The position numbers were made by a program, and so were the translations under genes. From Myxococcales bacterium (GTDB taxonomy: Bacteria; Myxococcota_A; UBA9160; UBA4427), in NCBI GenBank assembly GCA_012960035.1, contig DUBZ01000133.1:1-59862 (forward strand): 59,862 bases of DNA, in the 5' to 3' direction. The notes beneath the pieces were generated by a model. The model ran no database searches and was not told the origin of the DNA. It saw nothing but the letters and a program-made list of their open reading frames with translations. Position 1 is the first letter of the stretch. The number at the start of each line of letters is the position of its first letter. Shown piece by piece: positions 16,674-26,113 of the stretch.

Positions 16674-19235
16674 TCAGCTCCGAATCGACTCCGAAACAAC
16701 ACCGGAAAAACACGCAGCGCTTCGAGAATGATTCGAAGCGCTGTCGTCGTTTTTGCCACCGAGCACCGTTCGATGATAATCGTCGAGCGACGCAAACACG
16801 TCGAAGGGCGAACCCACCGCGCCATTTGCGCTGGGGAGTGCAGAGGCATTGCTGGCTTGCACGACGTCGGACAGCATTTTGCGCAGTGCATCGACCTGAC
16901 TGGCATGCCCGGGGACCAGCTGGCCGGGGTCGAATCGATCGCTGCGCAGTCGAATCACCTTGATCGGATCGTAGGCCGCCGACCCGTTCACGACCAAGTC
17001 GATTACGACCACAGGCTTTTCGCGAAGCCCGGATACGACCGCGGCCGCGACAGCTTCAATGCGCGCGAATGGCACGCGCGTTTTACTGCCGCCGTCAATC
17101 TCCACCACGATGGCATCGTTCTCGATCGCCGCAGGCACGCCTTCGCGAATCTTGAGTTTTCTGTACGTTGTCGGCGCCGGCGGCGGGGTTGGCGACATTG
17201 GCGCGGGAGCGGACGCCGAGAGGCGGACTGTTGTTTCGGTGACGTCGTCATTCGGCGTTGAATCGACACGTCGGGGCGCAAATTCTTCGGGGGCTGGACG
17301 CGCGGCCGGTGGGGCTTGCACGGTGACCTCGGTGACAGGATCCGCATTCGCCGCACCTTGCACGATCGCATGGGTCAAGGCGGTCGCTTCTTCGCCGAAG
17401 TCTTTTTCGTGGGTCATCAGCGCTTCGACGAGATTGCTTTCGTCGAATTCGTCGAGGTCATCCAGATCACCTTCGATTCCGGCATTGAATTCCTCGGCGA
17501 GATCCGTTTCAAGATCGTCTTCGAGGCTGCCAACCGAGTCGAGGGCGACCGGGTCGACACGCCCCGGGTCATTCCACGAGTCGAGAGAATCGGAATCTGC
17601 AGAGGCTCCGGTATCAAAGGCCGCACTCTCGGCTTCTAGATCGAGGGCCTGCGGGTCGAGCGCTTCGATGTCTGCATCCGAAGTCGTGGATGCGATCGGC
17701 CGGTCGGGTTCGAGGTCGACTTGAGTCGTGGCTCCGGTGTCGGCATGATTCGGAGCCGCAGGGGTCGAAATATGAGCAAGTTTCGGAGCTGTGGCATTCG
17801 GTCCAGACGACTCGCCTCCCCCCAAACTGGCAGTCAGCCTGGTGAGTTTACCGCGATCGTCAACGCTGAGTTCTTTGTCCTGCAACGCCATGACTGCCGC
17901 GCGAAGCGTGAGCTCTGCGTCGAGGTCCCGGGCGATTCGAACGGTACGCAAGAGCAATGGTGTTGCGGGTTGATTCCTGCCGTCGACCGCAAGCGTAAGT
18001 GATGCAATCGCCGCTTCCGGATGCCCTTCGTCGAGCAGCACTTCTCCGAGACGGACGAGAGCTTGAGGGCTCCCCCCTACTGCCGACGCTTCGTCGATCA
18101 GCGCGAACCAGTTCGCAGCGGCCGAGGAAGCGCGCCCGGCTTTGAGGTCGCCATCAATGACGACCCACATGGCCTCGACGACATCGCCTGCATTGCGAGT
18201 CTGCACCGCGGTGTCCCACAGCGCGATCGCCACTTCCTGGTTCGTCGGGGTCCGACGAAATTCGGCTCGCAACAGGTCATACGCTTGTTCGGAATGACCC
18301 TGTTCTTTCGCGATCATGGCGCGCTCAAGTGTCGGGTTCGAAAGGACCTCGGTTTCTTCCTTTGCTCGGTCGAGCCTCTTGTCCTCGAAGCCAAGGAAGT
18401 GCACGACGCCACTGACGACTGCACCGAGGGCAAACCCTGCGCCATGCGCGATCGCGGTGGCAGAGATGAACTCGGAGGGCGAATCGATACCGCGGACCAC
18501 AACGTATTCGACGACGAACCAAACGGGCAGGAGCAGCATGCCCGGCATGGGGATCATGCCGAAAGCACGTGGCGCCCCTTTAACCAAGGAGCGCATCAAG
18601 TAGGCGCCGAGGAGCGTCGCCAGGAGCCCACTCGCGCCGAACCACGGATGACCGGTTGCGTCGAGGTAGTTGGCGCTTGTACTTGCGATGCCTGTCACAC
18701 CGATTCCCACAATGGAGACGCCACCAAAGAGCAAGTGTCCCCAGCCATCTTCGAGTGCGATACCAAGGATCATCAACAGGATCAGCGATGCCATAAGAGC
18801 GGCTTGGGTTTCGTGCGCGGCGAAGTGTCCCCACCAATTGGGATCCAAAACACCTGTATCGCGAACGCCGTATTTCCAAACCGGGAGCCGCTCGACTTTG
18901 GTGAAAGCAGAACTAAGAATTTCATTGAACTCGCGTTGACCGCGAGCGGAAATCTTTTCGGGCATTTCCACGAAGCCCCACTCGGCCCGCTCGCGCAAGA
19001 ACTCCTCGTTTAGCGCTTGCGCGTACTCGAGTGGAATCACACCTCGGAAACGCTCGGCCACTTCAAGGCCTGGGTGCTCGTTGAGGTAGGCGATGGCTTC
19101 GCGCCGACCTTCGTTTGCAACTTCGGTCGCACCGCGCTGCTGCAAAAAGAGCGCGACGAACAGCAATGCGATCGCATAGGTAACCCACGTAAATCTTTGG
19201 GCCGATCCATCTGCCTGCGTAACCAATATGAACAT
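16674..19235 (-). CDS. Rhomboid-family intramembrane serine protease with TPR-like region and long acidic extension
   Basis: An inner-membrane protease of about 853 residues. Residues 1-310 form the rhomboid core: an opening helix (TWVTYAIALLFVALFLQ), a long periplasmic L1 insertion (about 40-130), the segment WWGHFAAHETQAALMASLIL, catalytic GASG (Ser202) and AIAHGAG (His264), so the Ser/His dyad is intact. Residues about 310-500 are paired helices like TPR repeats (EQGHSEQAYDLLRAEFRR). A roughly 200-residue acidic, Asp/Glu/Ser-rich linker follows, then a folded C-terminal domain near 690-800. I chose ATG 19235 because the preceding 31 residues are Arg-rich and unlike a rhomboid start. Substrate unknown. 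Confidence 0.82.
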   Translation of the reverse strand: MFILVTQADGSAQRFTWVTYAIALLFVALFLQQRGATEVANEGRREAIAYLNEHPGLEVAERFRGVIPLEYAQALNEEFLRERAEWGFVEMPEKISARGQREFNEILSSAFTKVERLPVWKYGVRDTGVLDPNWWGHFAAHETQAALMASLILLMILGIALEDGWGHLLFGGVSIVGIGVTGIASTSANYLDATGHPWFGASGLLATLLGAYLMRSLVKGAPRAFGMIPMPGMLLLPVWFVVEYVVVRGIDSPSEFISATAIAHGAGFALGAVVSGVVHFLGFEDKRLDRAKEETEVLSNPTLERAMIAKEQGHSEQAYDLLRAEFRRTPTNQEVAIALWDTAVQTRNAGDVVEAMWVVIDGDLKAGRASSAAANWFALIDEASAVGGSPQALVRLGEVLLDEGHPEAAIASLTLAVDGRNQPATPLLLRTVRIARDLDAELTLRAAVMALQDKELSVDDRGKLTRLTASLGGGESSGPNATAPKLAHISTPAAPNHADTGATTQVDLEPDRPIASTTSDADIEALDPQALDLEAESAAFDTGASADSDSLDSWNDPGRVDPVALDSVGSLEDDLETDLAEEFNAGIEGDLDDLDEFDESNLVEALMTHEKDFGEEATALTHAIVQGAANADPVTEVTVQAPPAARPAPEEFAPRRVDSTPNDDVTETTVRLSASAPAPMSPTPPPAPTTYRKLKIREGVPAAIENDAIVVEIDGGSKTRVPFARIEAVAAAVVSGLREKPVVVIDLVVNGSAAYDPIKVIRLRSDRFDPGQLVPGHASQVDALRKMLSDVVQASNASALPSANGAVGSPFDVFASLDDYHRTVLGGKNDDSASNHSRSAACFSGVVSESIRS

Positions 19236-19400
19236 GTATCGTTTCACCAACTCGGATCGATTCGCCGCTCGCGTGCGAATCGAAAATAATCGTCTCGTTG
19301 CAACGCGCGAAAGCAGCTTTCGCGCCAATAACCCCTGTTTAAGCGGAAAGTCGGACAGTCGGCTGAAGCGAAAATTGGGCTGTGTGCTACCCCTGAGCAG

Positions 19401-21542
19401 ATGATTTCATCCCGTGGCAATTCACTGAGGGGACGCTCACTCGGCCACAATTTCGGGGATGCGTGTAAGTCGAAATGGAGCGTCACGCGCTCGACATCGA
19501 AGACTGATTCGAGATGGATTTTAGCCCTCCTGGCGCTTGGCCTGAGCGCAGTGTTGCTTGGATGCTCGGGAGAGAGCGATTCCACGGTCAGGCCAGCTGG
19601 CGACGTTCTCAACACGAAGTCGAAGCCTGCCGGACTGCCACCCGCGGCCTCACAAGACGAAGGCCCCGTCTATTCGGTCGACGCCAAACACGACATCCAC
19701 AACATGCTTCGCAGTGGCATGACGACGCCCGTAGACCCCTCAGACGGCGGCGGCAAGGCCTGGCTTGTGAGCGAGGCTCGCATAAACGGAACGCCCGGGC
19801 CGCTGCGCGCGGGAGAAGCTGGCCGACTCGAATTCATATACGAAGCGGGCCCGCTGGGGGTCGCAGTCGACGGCGAAGTGCACTTCCAAGTCTCGTCGTT
19901 TTGGCAATGGGACCCACCGCAGAACAAAGACCCAGAGAGCCGCGGCTATACGACGGTGCGCACCGACGCGGACGGCGTTGAACTCACACCGGTGTGGCAC
20001 GGAACCGAATTGCTCGCGATTGGGATTGCGGGGCGTAGCCTCGAAGCTGGCGAGCAGATCCACGTTACCTACGGCGCGGGAAAATTTGGCGCGAAGGTCG
20101 ATATCTTTGCCGAGCGTGGCGCCGAGCACTGGTTCTCCGTCGACGGCGACGGCGATGGCCTTCGGAAGTTCATCGACGCCCCGGCAACGGTCGACATCAT
20201 TTCGGCCCCATCTGCGCAATTGGTCGTGATGGTCCCCACTACTCTCGAACCCGGCGAAGAGTTCATAGCCTTCGTATCGATCCTCGACAAAATGGGAAGC
20301 ACGGGAACGCGCTTTTCCGGCATTGTTGAATTCGACGCACCGGACGGCATCGAACTGCCGGCACGCGTTAAATTTAGTGGCAACGAAGGCGGGCGCCAAC
20401 GCGTTCCGGGTATTGCCCGAAAGGCCGGCGTCCACCGCATCTCGGCCACCGCGATCAGTGGTAAGGGACAGAAGCTCGAATACAAGGCGACCGCGAACCC
20501 AATCATCGTCGAAGAAAATATTGCGCGCGTTCGTTGGGCGGACATCCACGGCCATTCGAAACTCTCTGATGGAACCGGAACCCCCGACGACTATTTCACC
20601 TATGCGCGAGAGGTCGCCGGGCTCGACATCGTATCGCTCACAGACCACGACCATTGGGGCATCCAATTCCTCGATGAGCATCCAGAAATGTGGCAGCTCA
20701 TTCGCGACACTGTCAAAGCCCATCATCGCCCAGGCGAATTCGTGACGGTGCTCGGATACGAATGGACGAGCTGGCTGCACGGACATCGCCACGTTATCTA
20801 CTTTGAAGACGAAGGCGAGATCTACAGCGCCCTCGACCCAAAGTACGAAAACCCTTTGCAACTCTGGGACGCCCTCAGCGGACAGCCAGCTCTAACCTTC
20901 GCGCACCACTCGGCCGGCGGACCCGTTTCAACCAACTGGTACTACCCACCGCACTCGGTCCTCGAACCTGTCACCGAAATTTCTTCGGTTCACGGCAGTA
21001 GCGAAAGTCATGATTCGCCCTCGGCGATCTATAACCCGGTCAGAGGCAACTTCGTACGAGACTTATTGAACGTAGGGTTCCGGGTGGGATTCATTGGCAG
21101 CGGCGACGGGCACGACGGTCATCCGGGGCTGGCCCACTTGGGCAATGACGGCGGCGGCGGACTCGCGGCGATCTTCACCGAAGAGTTAAGTCGCGAGGGC
21201 ACCCTCGAAGCCCTTCGAGCAAGACGAACCTATGCAACCAATGGCGCTCGGATCTGGATGCAAGTTTCACTCGACGGCCATGTGATGGGAACGACGATGC
21301 CACCAAGAACCGAAGCGGACGCCGCAACCCAGACACTTAAGATTCGCGTCGTTTCTGAAGGTCCGCTGAAGCACGTCGACATCGTCCGGTCGGGCAATAT
21401 CTCGCGGTTTGACCTCAATGGTGAACTCGACTGGAGCAACGAACGCGCAATCCCGCGACTCGAACGTGGCGAATATCAATACATCCGCGTCATCGAAGAG
21501 TCGGGGGCACTCGCGTGGTCAAGCCCCATCTTCGCCAACTAG
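19401..21542 (+). CDS. DUF3604-family lipoprotein with PHP-like metal-binding domain
   Basis: A 713-residue predicted lipoprotein with lipobox VLLGC (Cys55) after an unusually long, basic N-terminal tail. The tail may mean the true start is later, though no better start codon is present. Residues about 80-370 are beta-sandwich-like. The C-terminal half is the DUF3604 domain: DIHGHSKLSDG, SLTDHDHWG, LTFAHHSAGG and GSGDGHDGHPG, which supply the His/Asp metal ligands of PHP-type hydrolases. The reaction is unknown. It is followed by a glycosyltransferase gene 63 bp downstream on the same strand, with no terminator between, so the two may be cotranscribed. Confidence 0.85.
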   Translation: MISSRGNSLRGRSLGHNFGDACKSKWSVTRSTSKTDSRWILALLALGLSAVLLGCSGESDSTVRPAGDVLNTKSKPAGLPPAASQDEGPVYSVDAKHDIHNMLRSGMTTPVDPSDGGGKAWLVSEARINGTPGPLRAGEAGRLEFIYEAGPLGVAVDGEVHFQVSSFWQWDPPQNKDPESRGYTTVRTDADGVELTPVWHGTELLAIGIAGRSLEAGEQIHVTYGAGKFGAKVDIFAERGAEHWFSVDGDGDGLRKFIDAPATVDIISAPSAQLVVMVPTTLEPGEEFIAFVSILDKMGSTGTRFSGIVEFDAPDGIELPARVKFSGNEGGRQRVPGIARKAGVHRISATAISGKGQKLEYKATANPIIVEENIARVRWADIHGHSKLSDGTGTPDDYFTYAREVAGLDIVSLTDHDHWGIQFLDEHPEMWQLIRDTVKAHHRPGEFVTVLGYEWTSWLHGHRHVIYFEDEGEIYSALDPKYENPLQLWDALSGQPALTFAHHSAGGPVSTNWYYPPHSVLEPVTEISSVHGSSESHDSPSAIYNPVRGNFVRDLLNVGFRVGFIGSGDGHDGHPGLAHLGNDGGGGLAAIFTEELSREGTLEALRARRTYATNGARIWMQVSLDGHVMGTTMPPRTEADAATQTLKIRVVSEGPLKHVDIVRSGNISRFDLNGELDWSNERAIPRLERGEYQYIRVIEESGALAWSSPIFAN

Positions 21543-21605
21543 TACGACGCACAGCTCAGCTGCGAACGATGCGCCCAACGCACTCAAGCCACGGAGACAA
21601 AGTCC

Positions 21606-22655
21606 ATGACGCCTAGCGTCTCGATCTTGCTTCCGGTGTGGAACGCCGAACAGACCTTGGAAGCGTGTCTGCGCAGCGTCCAGCGGCAGACTCTCAAAGA
21701 GTGGGAATGCGTGGTCGTCGACGACGGCTCCAGTGACGGCTCGGTCGAAGTCGCGCAACAGATCGCCAGCAGCGATCGCCGCATTCGCGTTGTCGCGACC
21801 GAGCACCTCGGCCTTGTTTCCACATTAAACACCGGCATCGACCATTGCGAGGCGCCGCTCGTCGCGCGCATGGATGCAGACGACATCATGCACCGAACCC
21901 GACTCGAGCAGCAAAAATCTACGCTCGACGCGGCGTCCGATCTCTGCGGCGTCGGAAGCCACGTTCGATTGTTTCCGCGGCGGATCACTGACCCAATCGA
22001 TGAGCGCCCTCTTCCGGGGGAATCCACCCAGCTGCGAAAGGGACGAGGCGGATACGAATCGTGGCTCAATTCGATCACGAGCCGCGATGAAGTCTCGCGC
22101 GAAGCCTATGTCGAATGTCCGATCGCCCATCCGACCTTGATGCTGCGTCGCGACACCCTGGCCAACTATCGGTACCGCGACATGGGTTGGCCCGAAGACT
22201 ACGACTTGGTGCTTCGGTTGTTGGCACAAGGGCAGTCTCTCGTCGTCGTCCCAAGCCGTCTCCTGTCATGGCGCGATCACGATGCTCGGCTGTCTCGAAC
22301 AAGTCGCGCTTATTCTCTCGAACAGTTCGTCGCGTGCAAGGCCTACCACCTTTGCGAAACCCTGTTGCGTGAGCGCACCGACTACGTGCTTTGGGGTTAT
22401 GGCGATACCGGGCGGGCGATGTTCAAGGCCCTGGCGAAACACGATCGGTACCCGAGCCACATCGTGGAACTGCACCCAAGACGAATCGGCAATACGATTC
22501 AAGGTGCCAAAGTGATCCACCCCGATGCGCTTTCATCCCTTGAACGAAAGCCTCTCATTGCTTCGGTCGCTGGAGCAGGCGCCCGCGTAGAAATCCGCCA
22601 AGCCCTGGGTCGCCTGAACTACTGCGAAGGCAAAGACTTCGTCTGCGCGGCGTAG
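21606..22655 (+). CDS. Family 2 glycosyltransferase with C-terminal Rossmann-like domain
   Basis: A cytoplasmic GT-A glycosyltransferase of 349 residues that transfers a sugar from a nucleotide donor, probably onto a cell-surface glycan. Residues 1-230 are the GT2 domain: VSILLPVWNAEQTLEACL, VVVDDGSSDGS, the DXD-type RMDADD and the acceptor-side GWPEDYDL. Residues about 255-349 are a separate alpha/beta unit with YVLWGYGDTGRAMFKAL and a later LIASVAGAGARVEI, resembling the nucleotide-binding half-domain found in PglD-type sugar enzymes. GGAG lies 9 bp before the ATG. It ends 9 bp from the convergent asnS stop. Confidence 0.88.
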   Translation: MTPSVSILLPVWNAEQTLEACLRSVQRQTLKEWECVVVDDGSSDGSVEVAQQIASSDRRIRVVATEHLGLVSTLNTGIDHCEAPLVARMDADDIMHRTRLEQQKSTLDAASDLCGVGSHVRLFPRRITDPIDERPLPGESTQLRKGRGGYESWLNSITSRDEVSREAYVECPIAHPTLMLRRDTLANYRYRDMGWPEDYDLVLRLLAQGQSLVVVPSRLLSWRDHDARLSRTSRAYSLEQFVACKAYHLCETLLRERTDYVLWGYGDTGRAMFKALAKHDRYPSHIVELHPRRIGNTIQGAKVIHPDALSSLERKPLIASVAGAGARVEIRQALGRLNYCEGKDFVCAA

Positions 22656-22664
22656 ACGCGTGGG

Positions 22665-24050
22665 CTAGAAGGACGCGTTGCCTGGCACGCGCGGGAACGG
22701 ACTGACGTCGCGGATGTTCGCCATGCCGCTCATGAACTGAATCACCCGCTCGAACCCGAGACCAAAGCCCGCATGGGGCACAGTGCCAAAGCGCCTCAGA
22801 TCGAGGTACCACCAATACTCTTCTTCGGGCAGGCCCATGTCGCGGATGCATTGCAAAAGTCGGTCGTGACGATGCTCACGCTGCGAGCCACCGATGATCT
22901 CCCCCACGCCCGGTACCAAGACGTCCATCGCGCCCACGGTTTTGCCGTCGTCGTTCTGATACATGTAGAAGGCTTTGATGTCCGCGGGGTAGTCGGTGAC
23001 GATCACGGGGCGCTTCACGTGCTCTTCAGCGAGATAGCGCTCATGCTCGCTCTGCAGGTCGATGCCCCACTGCACTGGGAACTCGAACTTCTTGCCGCAT
23101 CCTTCGAGAATCGAAATCGCTTCGGTGTAGGGGATCCGCTCGAAGGAACTCGACGCAATGGCTTCGAGACTTTCGATGATGCCCGGCTGAATGCGCTGGT
23201 CGAAGAATTCGAAGTCGTCGGGACAGGCAGCCATCACGTCGCGAAAGACGGACTTCAAGAAGGACTCGGCCAGTTCGGCAAGCGCGTTCAAATCGCAGAA
23301 CGCGACCTCGGGTTCGACCATCCAAAATTCTGCAAGGTGACGAGTCGTGTTCGAGTTCTCCGAACGGAACGTCGGGCCAAAGGTGTAGACCTTGGAATGC
23401 GACAACGCCGCGATCTCGGCTTCGAGCTGGCCTGACACCGTAAGGTGTGCCTCACTGCCGAAGAAATCTTGGCTGAAGTCGACCTTGCCGTCGTCGCCCC
23501 TGGGCGGTGCTTCGGCGTTCAGCGTGGAGACGCGAAACATCTCACCGGCACCTTCGGCGTCGGACAACGTAATGATCGGGGAGTGAAGGTTGATGAAACC
23601 GTGCTCTTGGAAGAAGTTGTGGATCGCGACTGTCGCCGCATTGCGGACCCTCAGCACAGCACCGAGGGTGTTGGTCCGAGTGCGCAGATGACCGAGGGTG
23701 CGCAGGAACTCAAGACTGTGGCGCTTTTTCTGAAGCGGGTAGTCGTCCGCCGCTGCACCCACAAGAACCACCCGGCTCGCGTGGATTTCGTACCGCTGCC
23801 CTTTGCCCCGGGACTCAACGAGTTCTCCCTCGATTTCGACCGAGCATCCGGTCCCGAGTTCGAGGACACAGCTTTCGTATTCGGGCAGCTCGGGCGCCGC
23901 GACCGCCTGTAGGCCGGAGAAGCAAGAACCATCCGTAACCTCAAGAAAAGACACGTTTTTTGAATGCCGCACCGTACGCAGCCAACCGCGGATCACGACA
24001 CTGCCGCCCGCCGCTTCGCGCGCAAGTATCGACTTGATTGAATCGTCCAT
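22665..24050 (-). CDS. asnS: Asparaginyl-tRNA synthetase
   Basis: Charges tRNA-Asn with asparagine. 461 residues, matching bacterial AsnS (466 in E. coli). An N-terminal OB-fold anticodon domain ([20 protein letters not shown]) is followed by the class II catalytic core, with motif 2 ([16 protein letters not shown], then AEFWMVEPE) and motif 3 ([13 protein letters not shown]). The start at ATG 24050 has GGGGAG just upstream and aligns with family N-termini. The longer open frame upstream is rejected because it runs through the divergent tetR promoter and coding region. The AsnRS-type sequence YTEAISIL separates it from AspRS. It diverges from the TetR gene. Confidence 0.95.
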   Translation of the reverse strand: MDDSIKSILAREAAGGSVVIRGWLRTVRHSKNVSFLEVTDGSCFSGLQAVAAPELPEYESCVLELGTGCSVEIEGELVESRGKGQRYEIHASRVVLVGAAADDYPLQKKRHSLEFLRTLGHLRTRTNTLGAVLRVRNAATVAIHNFFQEHGFINLHSPIITLSDAEGAGEMFRVSTLNAEAPPRGDDGKVDFSQDFFGSEAHLTVSGQLEAEIAALSHSKVYTFGPTFRSENSNTTRHLAEFWMVEPEVAFCDLNALAELAESFLKSVFRDVMAACPDDFEFFDQRIQPGIIESLEAIASSSFERIPYTEAISILEGCGKKFEFPVQWGIDLQSEHERYLAEEHVKRPVIVTDYPADIKAFYMYQNDDGKTVGAMDVLVPGVGEIIGGSQREHRHDRLLQCIRDMGLPEEEYWWYLDLRRFGTVPHAGFGLGFERVIQFMSGMANIRDVSPFPRVPGNASF

Positions 24051-24156
24051 GAACTCCCCAACTCGAATTGTGCCTGACCAATCCGTTCGACTCACAGTAA
24101 CGCGCGCTGCACCCTCTGGCTCTAATTCGTCCTGGGGGCTTGCACGGCTCGAGAAT

Positions 24157-24828
24157 ATGACGCTAGTGTCACGGACTGACATGTCCGTCAGTTCCGACAA
24201 ATCGACCGCCGCGGAAAAGCAACCGCGGGTTTCCGTCGCTGCGCGCAGTCGCCAAGCGACTCGGGCTCGGCTCGTCGAAAGTGGCCGCTTGCTGTTTGCA
24301 AAGAACGGTTTGCACGGCGTCACGACCCACGACATCGCGCATCAAGCCGAAGTCGCGTCGGGCACTTTCTATCTCCACTTCAAGAACAAAGTCGAAGTGT
24401 TTCAAGAGATCGCGGACAGCTGCGTGAGCGAGTTGATCGAATGCATCGACAACGCGTGCTCACCGCACCGGGAAACAAAAGACATCCCCGCGTTGATTCA
24501 CGCGCAAGCCGAAGCGTTGGTTGGTTTCGCGGAAGATCACCGCGACTTGATTCGCATTCTCTTCAGCGCGGATGCCGACGCAGCCGCAGTCGGCTCGGGC
24601 ATCTTGCGCGCACTCGCAGAGACCATCGCCGAAGATCGACGCGAACTTGTGTCTGTCGGTCTTGCACAAAATGGCCTCGACCCCGCCGTGCTCGGCCAAG
24701 CCGTCGTCGGCATGTGGGCACAGGTGCTCTCTTGGTGGAGCGAAGATCCAACGCGTGTTTCACGCGAAGCATTGATTGAAACTTTGACCCAGATTCAGCT
24801 TACCGGCACGAGTCGGGTCGTGGCTTAG
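24157..24828 (+). CDS. TetR-family transcriptional regulator
   Basis: A 223-residue one-component regulator. The N-terminal DNA-binding domain follows a Ser/Lys-rich tail: [20 protein letters not shown], then the helix-turn-helix [19 protein letters not shown]. The rest is a helical ligand-binding and dimerisation domain ([24 protein letters not shown]). The start is either ATG 24157 or ATG 24181, neither with a strong ribosome site, and the candidate operators overlap both. It is followed 66 bp later, on the same strand, by the diiron protein gene, which has its own AGGAGA site and is the likeliest regulated target. The inducing ligand is unknown; TetR proteins in such contexts often sense acyl-CoAs or other lipophilic compounds. 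Confidence 0.87.
   Translation: MTLVSRTDMSVSSDKSTAAEKQPRVSVAARSRQATRARLVESGRLLFAKNGLHGVTTHDIAHQAEVASGTFYLHFKNKVEVFQEIADSCVSELIECIDNACSPHRETKDIPALIHAQAEALVGFAEDHRDLIRILFSADADAAAVGSGILRALAETIAEDRRELVSVGLAQNGLDPAVLGQAVVGMWAQVLSWWSEDPTRVSREALIETLTQIQLTGTSRVVA
24158..24190. promoter_or_regulatory. Two tandem TGAC-N6-GTCA palindromes, candidate TetR operators
   Basis: TGAC-GCTAGT-GTCA (24158-24171) and TGAC-ATGTCC-GTCA (24177-24190) have identical arms and spacer length, with centres 19 bp apart. They cover the two possible start codons of the tetR gene and lie in the divergent asnS/tetR region. This is the size and symmetry expected for TetR-family operators and fits autoregulation. Binding is inferred. 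Confidence 0.5.
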
Positions 24829-24894
24829 CGCGCTCAACCTCGGGCGCGCTTGTCGCGGCCGAGCCCAGACAGAACCTTAGGAGAAGCAAGACTC

Positions 24895-26016
24895 ATGTCC
24901 GATCAACTCACACACCACCCCGTCTACAACACCGTCGACCGCGACGACTTTCCTACTTTGATCGAAGTCGATCGCTACGCCGAGCGCTCGACGGACTTTG
25001 ACGAGATCATTTCCGCGACCGTCGACCACTTCTGGGACCCGTCAGACCCGCGCTACCTCGACTTCAACCAGCCCTTCGACCAAAAAAACGACACCATCAT
25101 GCCTCGCGACTTCTGCATCGAACTGCAGTGCGAAGTTGGCCAAAAGCTCGACGAAGGCCAGAAGATCAGACTCGCGAACGAAAACACGCGCTTTCAGCTT
25201 TCGAGCATTCTTCACGGTGAGCAAGGTGCGCTTACGTTGTCGGCAAGCCTTGCGATGATCCTGAGAGACCCGGGCGCTCAAGAATATGCGACCAACCAAG
25301 CGCGTGAAGAAGCACGCCACGTCGCTGGCTTCAGCCGTTACATCGCGCAGCGCTGGGGCACACCACTGGCAGCGGGCCCGACACTTAAGAACTTGATGAG
25401 CGAGATCGTCGTTTCGCAGCAGGTTTATAAGAAACTCATCGGGATGCAGATGCTCATCGAGGGCCTCGCGATGGGCGCGTTCGCGACCATCAACGCCGGC
25501 ACCAACGATCCGCTACTTCAGCGCCTCGTGCAGTTTGTGATGACCGACGAAGCGTTCCATCACAAGTTCGGAAAGATCTGGGCAGACAAGACGATCCCGA
25601 GTCTCACGCCCCAGGAACACGAAGTCGTTGAAGATTGGGCGGCCGAGTGCTTCCAACACTTGTTGTTCAACCTGATCAACGCCGAGCAGAAGCAGGAGAT
25701 CTACGGCGAATTTGGTCTCGACTGGAAGTGGGTACGCAGTGCCATCATCGAAGCCTTCTCGGATGAAACGCGCCGCGAAGCCATGACCGAAGGCACGGAC
25801 ATCTTCCGCGTATTGATCAAGACCCTGCTCAAGTCGGGCATCATCACAGACCGCACGCGACACGTCTACGCACAGTGGGTCGACATGTCTGAACTGCAGC
25901 GGGAAGAAGACGAAGTTGTCGGAACGGACGTGGCCGAAAGCGCCATGGACGTGCTGCGCGACATCAACCAGGGCCGCAAGAAGATCGGCAAGGCCTTGCG
26001 ATCGGTTCGTCTCTAG
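24895..26016 (+). CDS. Ferritin-like non-heme diiron protein
   Basis: A 373-residue soluble helical protein with the full six-ligand set of a diiron carboxylate oxygenase: E109 (HGEQ), E139 and H142 (EEARH), E189 (LIEG), and E219 and H222 (DEAFHH). The ligands fall on four helices with the ferritin/RNR-R2/desaturase order E, ExxH, E, ExxH. This implies O2 activation, for example hydroxylation, desaturation or N-oxygenation of a small or acyl substrate. I cannot name the substrate. No signal peptide. AGGAGA lies about 12 bp before ATG 24895. Linkage to a TetR regulator suggests substrate-induced expression. A tandem repeat and a strong terminator follow, so this is the last gene of its transcript. 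Confidence 0.82.
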   Translation: MSDQLTHHPVYNTVDRDDFPTLIEVDRYAERSTDFDEIISATVDHFWDPSDPRYLDFNQPFDQKNDTIMPRDFCIELQCEVGQKLDEGQKIRLANENTRFQLSSILHGEQGALTLSASLAMILRDPGAQEYATNQAREEARHVAGFSRYIAQRWGTPLAAGPTLKNLMSEIVVSQQVYKKLIGMQMLIEGLAMGAFATINAGTNDPLLQRLVQFVMTDEAFHHKFGKIWADKTIPSLTPQEHEVVEDWAAECFQHLLFNLINAEQKQEIYGEFGLDWKWVRSAIIEAFSDETRREAMTEGTDIFRVLIKTLLKSGIITDRTRHVYAQWVDMSELQREEDEVVGTDVAESAMDVLRDINQGRKKIGKALRSVRL

Positions 26017-26076
26017 CAAGAACAACTGCTAGCAAGAACAACTGCTAGCAAGAGCGATTGCTAGCAAGAACAACAG
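26013..26076. repeat. Four tandem copies of a 16-bp repeat
   Basis: The unit CTAGCAAGAACAACTG is repeated four times without gaps. Copies 1 and 2 are identical, copy 3 has four changes (near the 3' end) and copy 4 differs in the last bases. The first copy contains the TAG stop codon of the diiron gene. Each unit carries the GCTAGC-like junction CTGCTAGC. It may be slippage, or an mRNA 3'-end element ahead of the terminator. Confidence 0.9.
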
Positions 26077-26113
26077 CGCGCGAAGGCGACCGAGCCAAGC
26101 TTCACGAACGTTG

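Noticed and set aside
24051..24335. N-terminal extension of asnS by 95 residues.
   Set aside because: It would run through the tetR start and operators; the family N-terminus and GGGGAG point to ATG 24050.
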